This document shows, piece by piece, positions 23,864 through 33,676 of a DNA stretch of 64,000 nt. Positions within the stretch are counted from its first letter, which is position 1. The number at the start of each line of letters is the position of its first letter. A model generated the notes under the pieces. That model had not been told where the DNA came from. It searched no databases and was given only the letters and a program-made list of their open reading frames with translations. Position numbers and translations under genes: made by a program. Source of the stretch: Lophium mytilinum (Eukaryota > Ascomycota > Dothideomycetes > Mytilinidiales > Mytilinidiaceae). Location of the stretch: assembly GCA_010093605.1 (NCBI GenBank), contig MU004195.1:1445736-1509735 (forward strand), in the 5' to 3' direction.

Positions 23864-25544
23864 ATGAAGGATAGTGATATCGTAGGAGAAGCCATTGCGG
23901 CGGTGCTGCCCCAGCACGACCGTGTATGGTTTCGAGTGCCCCATCTGCTCCAACTCAACATGATTCTCCTGGTCCCATTGCTCTCGTCTGCAGTTGCTGG
24001 ATATGATGGTAAGTAGACCGTTAAAATTCCAGACTAGCTATAGTACGATTGCTCACAGTTAGACAAGGTTCAATGATGAACGCACTTCAAGCGCTCTCCC
24101 AATGGAAAGACTATTTTGGTAATCCCAAGGGCTCCGTCCTCGGAGTTGTCAATGCTGCTCAGTCCATCGGTTCCGTCATCTCGCTCCCCTTCGTCGGCTG
24201 GCTGTCCGATAAAATCGGCCGTAAACTCACCCTTCTGAGCGGCATAATCACCATCGTGGTTGCGTCCGCCATCCAAGCGGGCTCCGTCAACTACGGCATG
24301 TTCGTCTTCGCTAGAGTCATTGTCGGAATCGGCTCTATGCTTGTCGTCCAGCCCTCACCTATGTTGATCACCGAGCTCTGCTACCCTACCCATCGTGGGA
24401 AATACACCTCCTTGTTCTGGACCATCTATTATCTTGGCGCAATTCTTGCTGCGTGGACAACCTTCGGTACCCAGAAAGTCGAGAGCACATGGTCTTGGCG
24501 GATCCCCTCAATTGTGCAAGCTGGTTTCCCCATCGTGCAACTAGTCTTCTGGTGGTTCGTCCCCGAGTCACCTCGCTGGCTCATCGCCAACGGCCGTCTT
24601 GAAGAAGCAAAGGCGATTCTGGCTAGATTCCACACCGGCGGCGACGCCACACACCCCCTCATCACTTTCGAAATGTCCGAAATCGAACGCACTATCGAGA
24701 TGGAGCGTATTGCCTCCAAGACCAGCTGGAAGACCCTCATCGCCACCCCTGGCAACCGCAAGCGCACTCTCATCGCCGTGTGCGTCGGCTCGTTCGCCCA
24801 GTGGAACGGTGTGGCTGTCGTCTCCTACTATCTTACGTTAGTGCTCGACACTGTCGGCGTTACAAACCCGGATACTCAAACTTTGATCAACGGCCTCCTC
24901 CAGATCTTCAACTTCTGGGCCGCGGCCAGCGCTGCCTTCCTCGTCGACCGCCTCGGCCGCCGCACGTTGTTCATCTGGTCTGCATGTGGTATGCTAGTCA
25001 CTTTCATCATCTGGACTATATGCTCTGCGCTATTTGACAAACACGGCGGCAACAGTCTCGGCATAGCCGTTATTGCTATGATCTTCATCTACTTCTTCCA
25101 CTATGATATCGCCTACACGCCCCTCCTACTCGGTTATCCAACGGAGATCTTCTCCTACACGATTCGTTCTAAGGGATTGACAGTTGAGCTACTTAGCGTT
25201 TACGGTATGTACTCTCTACGTCTTACTAACTCAACTTCTATATGGCGACTGACCTTTGCCTAGGATCTTTGATCATTCTTGCATTTGTGAACCCCATTGC
25301 GCTGAACAACATCGGTTGGAAATATTACATCGTCTTCGACGTATTCCTAGGAGTGATCTGCGCCGTCACCTTCTTCCTATTTCCCGAAACGAAGGGACAC
25401 AGCCTCGAGGAGATCGCAGAGGTATTCGATGGGCCAAACGCGATGTCCGGTGTCGCGAAAGACCAGGCGACGCATGATGTCAAGCTAGGCGGAGACGGGG
25501 ATATCGAGCACAGGGAGGAGATCACCAAAGGCACCCTTGCCTAA
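23864..25544 (+). CDS. MFS sugar transporter (hexose/lactose-permease family)
   Basis: Twelve-helix proton-coupled or facilitative sugar importer at the plasma membrane. Exons 23864..24008, 24068..25204, 25264..25544 give 520 aa. Helix 1 ends VAGYDG, and exon 2 opens SMMNALQ, reproducing the family's GYDGSMMN block if the acceptor at 24066-24067 (CAAG) is used; the stronger-looking CACAG nine bases upstream would insert VRQ. Further motifs are GWLSDKIGRK, PESPRWLIANGR, VDRLGRRTLF, GYPTEIF..IRSKG and FPETKGHSLEEI. Together these are the complete sugar-porter signature. The cytosolic C-terminal tail is hydrophilic. Divergent from the SDR at 22227-23090 and in the same gene group as polyol dehydrogenase, so import of the cluster's substrate is the likely job. 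Confidence 0.92.
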
Positions 25545-25692
25545 AGCGGTCGCCGACTCGCATCGCTTTCAATAAAGCAAGTGTATATGCACAGTCACAA
25601 CATATGTCTTTGTATATAACCAATTCAGAACATACCCACTACTATTCATGATAATGCTCTAACGACTATCTCGTGTCACGCTCCTCCCTTCT

Positions 25693-26475
25693 TCACTCTT
25701 CCACGCTTCTGACCCTCACATCAACCCACTCCACTAAACTATCCCGAGTCGCAATCCCATTGATATAATCATTCGCATCCACCCTCCTAAACCCATCCTC
25801 TAGCGTCTTCTCTATCCCAGCGGCCACATGCCGCCGCGCCACCCTCGCTCTCGCAACATCCAAATCCACATCCACAAACACCCGCAGGTCCACCAGCGGC
25901 GCAATGTCCCGCCACTTGTCCTGGTTCAGGAGGAGATAGTTGCCCTCCAAGACCACGATCTCGGCGGAGGGGGGGATGGTCACGCCGTCCACTACAGGGT
26001 CTTTGGCGGCATGGTCGAAAGAGGGGACGAGGAGGGGGGCTTCTGGGGAGCTCTCGGCAGCTAATGGCGCTGATTCTGATGTTGATGTTGATGTTGATGT
26101 TGATTCGGGGGTTGCCGTTGAGGTTTTGGGATATCTATCCGCCCAAACACGTAGGTTATGGACGAAAGCGAGCAGTGCGTCGACGTCAAAGGTCCACGGA
26201 GCTCCGCGGCGGATATAAGCTTCTTCTTTATTTGGGAGGGCATCGAGAGTCGAGCGGGAAAGGTGGAATCCATCCATTGAGACCGCTATAGCCGTTGGGG
26301 TTGACGATGGGGATGTAGCAGCGGCAGTCTGGTTGATTATCCTAATCGTCTCTGTAGCAATTGTCGTCTTTCCAGACCCTGGTGCTCCAGCAATAGCAAC
26401 CAAAAATCTGCGTTTCTTGGACTGTGCAGCACGTGACTGGATCGTAGCAGCGAGGTCTCGGTATGTGGCTTCCAT
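25693..26475 (-). CDS. P-loop kinase of the uridine-kinase/PanK-like group (Yfh7/FrcK-like)
   Basis: Intronless, 260 aa. Walker A GAPGSGKTT (about residue 30), then MDGFHLSR (substrate loop with catalytic Asp), RRGAPWTFDVDAL, and VVLEGNYLLL; the Arg-rich lid RARVARRH follows. This order is that of the PanK/uridine-kinase-like family, which contains fungal Yfh7 and bacterial sugar kinases such as FrcK of fructose-uptake operons. A Ser/Thr/Glu spacer (residues about 120-140), coded by a GATGTT microsatellite, is inserted in a loop and is probably dispensable. It is divergent from the second SDR over 481 bp that contains four cluster elements. Phosphorylation of a ketose produced by the cluster is my inference; a nucleoside or pantothenate substrate is not excluded. 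Confidence 0.85.
   Translation of the reverse strand: MEATYRDLAATIQSRAAQSKKRRFLVAIAGAPGSGKTTIATETIRIINQTAAATSPSSTPTAIAVSMDGFHLSRSTLDALPNKEEAYIRRGAPWTFDVDALLAFVHNLRVWADRYPKTSTATPESTSTSTSTSESAPLAAESSPEAPLLVPSFDHAAKDPVVDGVTIPPSAEIVVLEGNYLLLNQDKWRDIAPLVDLRVFVDVDLDVARARVARRHVAAGIEKTLEDGFRRVDANDYINGIATRDSLVEWVDVRVRSVEE
26078..26104. repeat. GATGTT microsatellite, about 4.5 units
   Basis: Hexanucleotide run within the kinase gene, read on the minus strand as alternating Ser-Thr codons. The period keeps the frame. Confidence 0.85.
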
Positions 26476-26956
26476 ATTCTAGCGTCGAGAAAGAATGGCT
26501 GCGGCTTCGGGTGAGCGAAACGGATATCAGGGTGGCTACCGAGGATATCAAGCACAACAGGAGGCCAGGAAGCGGAGCAGTCTCTGTCGAAGTGGATCTC
26601 AGCACTAAGCGCGACGCACCCCATAGATCGTCCATTCCGGCACCCAAACCATCGGATACGTAGAATGGGTCAGAGTGTCCGCTGCTGGGGGCCCCGGCAG
26701 TCACGTGAAAGCGGACGGAATGAGGTGTCCGCCCTGCAGCGGACACCTTGGGACGATCGCCACGTTGCCTCGCGAACTGTGGGGGAGGGCCGATGACGGG
26801 GAGCTGTGAGCTGTCGCGTGAAAACGGAAGGACGCGCCTGTTGTTTGGAGGGGAGTATTCTTTGCTTTACTTGAAAGACTTTTCAGGATACCTTTGGACG
26901 ACCAACAGCCTTATATTTTGTACTTTTGAAACCCAGCTTTTGATATCACACTCAAC
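26476..26956. promoter_or_regulatory. Divergent promoter of kinase and second SDR with four GTCCGC/GCGGAC elements
   Basis: TGTCCGC at 26676-26682, GCGGAC at 26711-26716, and a perfect inverted repeat at 26724-26747. A CACGTG-like word (TCACGTGA) lies at 26701-26708. The density of elements is the highest in the cluster. Confidence 0.6.
26724..26747. promoter_or_regulatory. Candidate operator: 9-bp perfect inverted repeat
   Basis: Arms GGTGTCCGC (26724-26732) and GCGGACACC (26739-26747) are separated by CCTGCA. It contains two CGG-type half-sites, as expected for a dimeric Zn2Cys6 protein. It lies 209 bp before the SDR ATG and 248 bp before the kinase ATG. Confidence 0.6.
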
Positions 26957-27953
26957 ATGGTGCTCGCAAAACCGGAAAACAAGCATGTTCTCAAGGCTTT
27001 TGACTTGACTGGAAAGGTTGCGGCAGTGACTGGTGTGTATCAGTTGTGGTCTTTGAAGGCTGCGAATTGCTAATTGCTGCTCAGGTGGTGCTCGCGGCAT
27101 CGGTCTCGAAGTATGCAGGGGGCTCGCGGAAGCTGGTGCACATGTGAGTTACACCTTAGAAGACGATTGTAGAGCTCCGAATTTGACATTGAATAGGTTG
27201 CTCTGATCTACACTGCATCCAAGGACGCCGGAAAGACCGCCTCAGATATTGCTTCGGAGAACAACATAACGTGCAGAGCCTACAAGTCTGACGTGACCGA
27301 CGCAAAGCTGATCGAGGAGACATTGAAGCAAATCGCTGCAGACTTTGGCAAACTGGACATTCTTGTCGCCAACGCCGGCATCGCGACCCATTACGCTGCG
27401 GAGGACTACACGCCTGAGCAGTTCTCTGAGGTCATGAAAGTGAACTTGGATGGAGCATTCTACACTGCACAGGCTGCGGCGAGGATATTCAAAGTCCAAG
27501 GGCATGGTAACATCGTCTTCACTGCGTCCGTGAGCGCAATCTTGGTGAACGTGCCACAGAAGCAGTCTGCGGTGGGTATTCCGATCCAGAATAGTCTGAC
27601 ACGGTACTGATGTTCAGCAGTACAACGCCTCGAAAGCTGGTTTGGTGCACTTAGCCAAGTGCCTCTCGGTGGAATGGGTCGACTTCTGCCGAGTGAACTG
27701 CGTATCTCCAGGTTTCATCGCTACGGATATGTTGAGTGTACACCCCGAGGAGTGGAGAAAGAAGTGGTTCGGCATGATTCCGGCCACGAGACTGTGTGAT
27801 CCGTATGAGCTAAAGGGAGTAAGTGATTTATGTCTTTGAAAAGGTTGACACGATTGCTGACCTGACTAGGCATACGTCTTCTGTGCTTCTGACGCATCTA
27901 GCTATATGACCGGTGCGAACATCGTAATTGACGGAGGTTATACCTTGCCTTGA
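26957..27953 (+). CDS. Second SDR reductase, L-xylulose/sorbose reductase type
   Basis: NAD(P)-dependent short-chain dehydrogenase, 263 aa. Exons 26957..27032, 27085..27143, 27197..27571, 27621..27818, 27870..27953; all junctions are in frame. TGGARGIG (cofactor loop) is assembled across intron 1, LVANAGIA carries NAG, FTASVSA the catalytic Ser, and YNASKAG the Tyr-Lys pair. The end GANIVIDGGYTLP matches the other cluster SDR. Intron 3 ends CAGCAG, a tandem acceptor: the downstream AG gives QSAYNASKAG, the family form; the upstream one adds a Gln. It is similar to the SDR at 22227-23090 throughout (about half of residues identical by eye in the catalytic half), so a diverged paralogue acting on a related sugar or in the reverse direction is likely. 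Confidence 0.9.
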
Positions 27954-28203
27954 TCACCAAGGTCCAGGCGTACTACTTTGTTGCATATCGTTGGCGTAGA
28001 TTCCCGAGTTTCAAGATTAAGAATTTGTAAATACCTCTTCGGCTATTGCTTACGGTGTCTCATCATATACTGCTGTAGCCGTGGAGAGTGAAGTTGCACA
28101 CTCGTCTTCATCCGAAATCCGGGATTTGATTCATGAACTCCATAATCGTCGATTCTTGCCTGTTCATTACATCAGTAGAGTCTTCGCAATGGAGTAGAAT
28201 CAC

Positions 28204-30470
28204 TCACAGCATATTATCAACGCCTTCAAATTGCGCTGTATCCAGAGTAGGCCAGAGCAACGGATATAAGCCGTTCAATTGGGTCTGTGGCGATTCTTGT
28301 GTTGCATCCCAGCCGTCCACATCTGTATTAGGCACCAGGTATGCGCCACACAGTGACCTTATAACGCCTAAGCAGCGTTGAGCGCTGGGGTTGAGTTGCG
28401 CCATAGACTCGATCACGTGAATGGCCGTTGTAACTTGAGCAAGCCAGCTGTTGGCGGCTGGTGATTGAGGTTGATTCCGGAGACAAATGACAGGGATGAG
28501 CACGGCCTGAAATAAGAAATATAAGCCATACCAGCAAGCCATCATAGGCTTTTGCCCTTCGAACCACATGTTGGCTATGAGGTCGATTGATTCTTGCGCG
28601 TTGTCGAGGCATCTTTGAATTGCGATTTCAGAGCTCTGGTGGTCTTCTGGTTGATTCGTTCTGGACCGGTCAATGTCTCGGGTAATCATGCGCCGCACTA
28701 GGAATGGTCGATACATCAGAATACGAAAATTGCGGTATCGGCAGCGAAGTATTGAGTGGGCTAGAATATTGCGTGGGGTCTGAGTGACGTGCTCTTGGTA
28801 GTATTGCGGTAAGGATAGAAGCCATTGCTGGATGAGCATATCGTCTAGTTCTAGCATCTCAGTAGCCGAGGGGTATGGCGTTGAAATGATTCTAGCATAT
28901 ATTTGGCAAGTAGCGAGATGGAACGTGGATTGGGCTCGGAGGTGTGAATACACCGTCGTTTCCTGAGCCGGTGGCGGCATATTTCGCGTACCTGCAGTAA
29001 TGTCCTTCAGGTAGTATTAGCTATGAGAAATGTACAGGAGTTCTGAGACTAACGCTATCATGCACATTAAGAGGTATCTCGGTCTCAATCCCGCCTTCCG
29101 GAAAGTCAAGTGGCCGTGAAAATGTGATTATGGCGCCGACATCAAAGATATATAGGCCCCACCATACACGCCGCCTCATCTCCAACATGAGCGGCGTTGC
29201 ATCCCAGTTCGGGAACTCTTTGTGGAGACCAATACCCATGGCGATACGACGTGCAAGACCTGTGTAGTTATAGCCAGAATTGGGCTTGTTTCTCTTTTGC
29301 AAGTAGTTTGAAATGAGTGTTAATCCTTGGACTATAGTGAGATTGCCAGTTTCCAACATGTCGATGGACAAACGAGCTTTCGCAGCCTCGAAGAGTCCAA
29401 GATCAATATCGGTTGGCTGTGTAGCGGTAGAGTACGCGCCAATTGCAGCTACGACATACAGCAGAACCTGCCATGCGAGAGTAGTCGGTCGCGGGATTAC
29501 TTCCATGAACTGGGCACGAAACGTGGCTTCGTGAACAATGGGATAAGATACATGGTACAGGCGGAAATAAGCGTCGATGAAGGGCTCAAGCTGAGATAGC
29601 GACCATATCGCTGTAGGTATCGTGGAGGGGTGTGATTCAACATTATTGAAAGGTTGATCTGCTTCGTTTGGGGGCCTCGAATCTGTCAGTCGCAGAAGCG
29701 CGGCTCCAGAAGCAACTCCAAGGTACCCGCCCCCGTTGGAGTTACTTGTGAGGCTTGCCATGCCATCGACGAATTGGTCTCCATTTTGTCTGCCAGTGCG
29801 TTCGTCCCAGTCAAAATCGCCCGACGCTGGTGGTGTCTCTAGAATCAGAGCCTGAGCTTTGGTAGACTCTGAAGACGGGGTCTGCCGCGAGGAAGATGGT
29901 CGGTGTCGTGCAATAGCAGTACGGTTACTCTGGTAGCTTCTAACATGAAAAGATTGGTCTTGATATAGCGGTTCCTCTGTCCTTTGATGGCCACCGAAGG
30001 CTGTAGGATGTGCGGTCGTTGCGCTTGTCGGCAGGGCTTGTGGGGTTTGAGGAGTTTGTTGCGATTGGTTCGTAGGGGATGTGAGCTGCTCCAGTGTAGT
30101 ATTGTCTTCGTTGACGCCATTGGAAGAGGGAGCTACATTGTTAGAAGGACCTCTTGAAAGGCTCTCCAATAATGCCTTCGTCCTCGCAAGTTCTCCCTCC
30201 ACCTCAGTCAAGTGCCGCCGCGTGAGAGGGGTCTTAGTCTGCTTCTCGTATATGCATCGACGACGGAATTTTATACAGAGGGAGCACACGGGGATGACGC
30301 GATTACACTGTGCATAGTCAGTAGAGCTCCCTGGTAGGTGGGGTTACCTGAAGAATAAGAACCTTTGACTTCCGCCTCCTGCATTCTCTGCACGCTAGGT
30401 CGGCAAATGCAGTCTCCTCTGAGGATTCAGCCTCCATCCATCTTGAAGTATCATCATTCAACGCTGCCAT
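28204..30470 (-). CDS. Zn2Cys6 transcription factor with fungal-specific TF domain
   Basis: Gal4-type activator, 720 aa. Exons join(30470..30363, 30307..29054, 29004..28204). The zinc cluster is made across intron 1: ADLACRECRRRKSK joins CNRVIPVCSLCIKFRRRC, giving canonical spacing of six cysteines. A short coiled coil (LTEVEGELARTKALLESL) follows for dimerisation, then a Gln/Ser/Thr-rich linker. The middle homology region includes FIDAYFRLYHVSYPIVHEATF and GLARRIAMGIGLHKE, with MRRRVWWGLYIFD as its signature. Introns 1 and 2 have GTTCTT and GTTAGT donors. An alternative GTAACC donor would leave a 40 bp intron and break the cluster spacing. It sits at the edge of the sugar cluster and is the obvious candidate to bind the shared CGG elements. 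Its own promoter lacks a clear copy. Confidence 0.9.
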
Positions 30471-30531
30471 TGGGGGCCATTATGAAGGCGGAGAGAGTTC
30501 TCGGCCACCGCATATGAACGTAGCGGTCCAT
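30454..30531 (-). promoter_or_regulatory. Upstream ORF overlapping the start of the Zn2Cys6 gene
   Basis: A 25-codon frame from ATG 30531 (with a second in-frame ATG at 30480) ends at a TGA that lies 17 bases inside the main coding region, in another frame. ATG 30480 has A at -3 and G at +4, whereas the main ATG at 30470 has C at -3. If transcribed, it should reduce translation of the regulator. Confidence 0.5.
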
Positions 30532-31003
30532 GAGGTACTAATAGGCGTTTCCTCGGCGTCGATACTCTCCTCTAATTGGTTTATACATTGCACTATGATC
30601 TGCGCATTGGGCTCTTGGTGTCCAGACACGCGCCCATGGGTTGGGCTTGAAAAAGTGGCACTCTAGTTAAGCATGCTGCCACAGATGTAGATACGTCTGG
30701 CTGCCCCAGCTTAGAGTGCTCCAAAGGGTTTTTAGAGAGCCTAATGTGAAGAGTTCCAATTACTATTAAAGGTTTGAAAATGCATTAAAGCATATCAATG
30801 GTATACATGTGTACAGGTGTGATGCGGCTTGTTCAAGTTGGAGATGCCACTTCTCTTATGCCCTGAATATTAGACTCTCAAAAGCTGATGCCTGCAGGCA
30901 CAGCCGCATACCTTCAAACCTTAAGGCTGTGCAAAGTCCTTCAAGCCCTTATCCCCTAAAGTCTTCAAGCCTTACGTTTATCGACGTTGAATTCCACGCA
31001 AGA

Positions 31004-31831
31004 ATGCCGTCCAAATTCAAGAACCCTTTTTCGCTATCTCTCGTCCACCGCCAAAAGCCAAGAGTCCGTAGCCAAATCAACCGTATCTCCACTATCGTTC
31101 TGCCCTCTGAGCCGCCCCCTCTACTCGCCCTCCCACGCGAGATCCGCGACATGATCTATGCCTACATTCTCCCTAGAAAGCGCCAATCGTCAATACTACC
31201 CACCCCTCATACTGGCTTTACCTCCGTCTCCGCACCTTCCCCTCCACTCTACCTCCAGCTCACCTGTCGCCAGCTGCGTGACGAGCTGATGGACGCGTTC
31301 TATTTAATCGCGGTGTTCGAGGTTGGCAACCTGAATTCACACTCGCGGAGGTGGCGTAACGATCCAGATTACGAGATTTTGGCAGCCTCGCCACACTTAG
31401 CTCGCATTCGCCACATCCGAGTACGAATATCCCTAGATAGGATGAGCTTTCTCACGTTTAATGAGCTATCTCCAGAACAAAGCGTGAAAAAGGTCTGCCA
31501 AAAGGCAGAGAAGTTGGCCAGTGTTTTGAAGAACGGCGCGAAGCATTTGAGAAGCGTGACGGTGGATTGGTGGGATGATTTTGGGTACAAAGAAGATGTG
31601 GATAGGAGAACGGTGCTAGAGCAGTTTCGGTCTTTGGATGGCGTGAGGTGGAAAGTTGGAAAGATCTATGCGCTTAAGAGGGTTAAGAAGGACGTTGAGT
31701 GTGAGGTTAAAAAGGGCTTGCAGGAGCTCGATGAGGGCATGCTTGATGAGAGAGAGGGAGCGTCGGGCAGAATTGAGAGCACCAATGAGGCGGACGACGT
31801 TGGAATACGAGACAAGAAGGAACAAAGTTGA
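31004..31831 (+). CDS. 2EXR-type fungal protein
   Basis: Uncharacterised protein of 275 aa, intronless. The hallmark is LLALPREIRDMIYAYIL (about residues 43-60), the LPxEIRxxIY motif of the 2EXR/F-box-like family, followed by LQLTCRQLRDEL. These define the conserved N-terminal half in hundreds of Pezizomycotina paralogues of unknown role. The C-terminal half is charged, with two helical stretches (KVCQKAEKLASVL and VKKGLQELDEGML), and lacks other domains. The ATG at 31004 was chosen because it lies just before the basic leader; the frame is open upstream to 30809, but that part looks like leader sequence. Confidence 0.75.
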   Translation: MPSKFKNPFSLSLVHRQKPRVRSQINRISTIVLPSEPPPLLALPREIRDMIYAYILPRKRQSSILPTPHTGFTSVSAPSPPLYLQLTCRQLRDELMDAFYLIAVFEVGNLNSHSRRWRNDPDYEILAASPHLARIRHIRVRISLDRMSFLTFNELSPEQSVKKVCQKAEKLASVLKNGAKHLRSVTVDWWDDFGYKEDVDRRTVLEQFRSLDGVRWKVGKIYALKRVKKDVECEVKKGLQELDEGMLDEREGASGRIESTNEADDVGIRDKKEQS

Positions 31832-32479
31832 AGATGCTTGAATAAAAGACTGTTCCATCTAATTGTATCTGCTAGAATAGCCTACCTGTGCACTCAATGT
31901 ATTCGTCTCTTTGCACACTATTTATTGCTTGCATTCGTGGAATAGTCTGCCAAGCGTGAAACGTGTCTTCTACTCCGAAATACGAGATAAAGTTAGTGTG
32001 ATATGCAGTCATGAAATTCGTTGCTGTTCTATTGAGTTCATATTGGTAAAGCTTTTAGTTATATGAGCCAAGTACGTGACGTGGTACGTCATCTTTCAGA
32101 TTGGTGAGCGCTAGATGTTCGGCGCTCCGATCGTGCGAAGCCCCGACGCAACACCCCGCGCCGACATCTCCTTAGGTCATCAGCAGCCAACGGTCTTTGT
32201 CATTCTCGGCGAATAGTCAGGAGCGGAGCAGAAAGAGCTCCCCGGTAAGCGAAGATGAGGTGCATTAAGGTGAACACGCTATCACGCCAGCTGAGTATTT
32301 AATAGCATCCTACCCGGTGCCCATTATTTCATCCATCAACCTCCAGCCATCTATATACATCAGTTCATTGACTTCCGAATCAGCTCATCCACACTGCTCT
32401 CCATTCAAACCTTATTGCAAGATAGCATAGCATCTCTTTCTCCATATCAAATTTGTGGTTCTACCCAGAAGAAGCAAAC
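31832..32479. other. Intergenic: promoter of the SDR at 32480
   Basis: Roughly 0.65 kb. The part near 32290-32460 is CT/CA-rich, as expected for a 5' leader. No gene seen. Confidence 0.45.
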
Positions 32480-33487
32480 ATGGTTGCCATCAAACAAATT
32501 CTAGCTTCAAACCTCAAACTCTCTACCGCCCTCCCCTCATCCCCTACAGCCGTCTTCGTTGGCGGTACCAATGGCATCGGGCTTGGCGCTCTTAAAGCCT
32601 TCACGAAGCACACAACAACCCTCTCCCCAACAGTCTATATCGTCGGCCGCTCCCCTAGCTCCCTACAAACCCTTATCACATCACTCTCCGCTATCAATCC
32701 CTCCGCTACCTTCATCCCAATCCAAGCAAAGGACCTCACGCTAGTCAAAGATGCAGCAGCGGCAGCCACCGAGATCGCCTCCAAAATCGAGAAGCTCGAC
32801 CTCCTCATCATGAGCCCCGGCTTCGTCTCGCTATATCGAGAAAACACCCCCGAAGGCATCGACAGCACCCAGGCCATCCGCTTCTACTCCCGCATGCACT
32901 TCCTCACCACCCTTACGCCCGCGCTACAAAAATCGCCATCTCCGCGTGTGGTTTCCGTCCTTGCCGGCGGGCAAGAGGGAGAGCTGTTCGAGGAAGATAT
33001 GCTTCTGGAGAAGAAGTACTCCCTCATGAACGCTGCAGGCCAGTCCGCAAGCCTGATGTCGCTTTTCTTTGAAGCATATAAGAATCAGCCGGGCAATGAG
33101 AAGATCAGCCTTATCCACCTGTTCCCAGGCATCGTTGGCGGCACGGGACTCGCGATCAAAGGGCTTCCGGGCTTCGTGCAGTTTCTCATGAACTGGACTG
33201 TTGTACCGCTCATGAAGCTTTTCGGGCAGACCCCTGAAGAGTCTGGCGAGCGGGTGCTATATGCGGCGACGAGCGATAAGTTTAGGAGGGTGCAGGCGGG
33301 TGATGCCAGTGAAGGGGCAGAGTTGGAGAAGGGGACGGATGGGAAGGCTGGGAGCGGGGTTTTCCTCGTGCAAGGAGACTCGAGCGTCTTGACCGAGAAC
33401 AAGAAGTTGAAAGAGTACAAGGAAGCGGGCAAGGCAGATTTCGTGTACAAGCATACGCTTGAGCAGTATGAGAGGCTTGGAGTCTAA
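32480..33487 (+). CDS. SDR-like oxidoreductase (retinol dehydrogenase-like, atypical)
   Basis: 335 aa, intronless. Starts MVAIKQILASNLKL; an in-frame ATG nine codons earlier (32453) is less likely. The cofactor loop VFVGGTNGIGLGAL is a GGTNGIG variant of TGxxxGIG. LLIMSPGFVSL replaces the usual NNAG block. VVSVLAGGQEG holds the strand preceding the catalytic site, but the normal Tyr-x3-Lys appears only as YSLMNAAGQSA, with Lys replaced by Ala. The family of fungal proteins sharing this pattern is common next to secondary-metabolism genes but often stands alone, as here. Loss of the usual Lys makes classical SDR activity uncertain. The substrate is not predictable. Confidence 0.78.
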   Translation: MVAIKQILASNLKLSTALPSSPTAVFVGGTNGIGLGALKAFTKHTTTLSPTVYIVGRSPSSLQTLITSLSAINPSATFIPIQAKDLTLVKDAAAAATEIASKIEKLDLLIMSPGFVSLYRENTPEGIDSTQAIRFYSRMHFLTTLTPALQKSPSPRVVSVLAGGQEGELFEEDMLLEKKYSLMNAAGQSASLMSLFFEAYKNQPGNEKISLIHLFPGIVGGTGLAIKGLPGFVQFLMNWTVVPLMKLFGQTPEESGERVLYAATSDKFRRVQAGDASEGAELEKGTDGKAGSGVFLVQGDSSVLTENKKLKEYKEAGKADFVYKHTLEQYERLGV

Positions 33488-33676
33488 ATTTTGAATTGGG
33501 AGCAAGGCAGCTTTTAGTCAGGCGTTCTCACTTCTGGATTGGGCTTCCTGATATCCCTTCTCAAAAGCTTTCAGCTTTAGCTTCAACTTTAATGCTTATG
33601 AATATAATACCTCAAAATTGAACCATACTGCTCCCTAAAACATGTACTGTAACACCGAGCTCTCGTAAAGCCTCCC

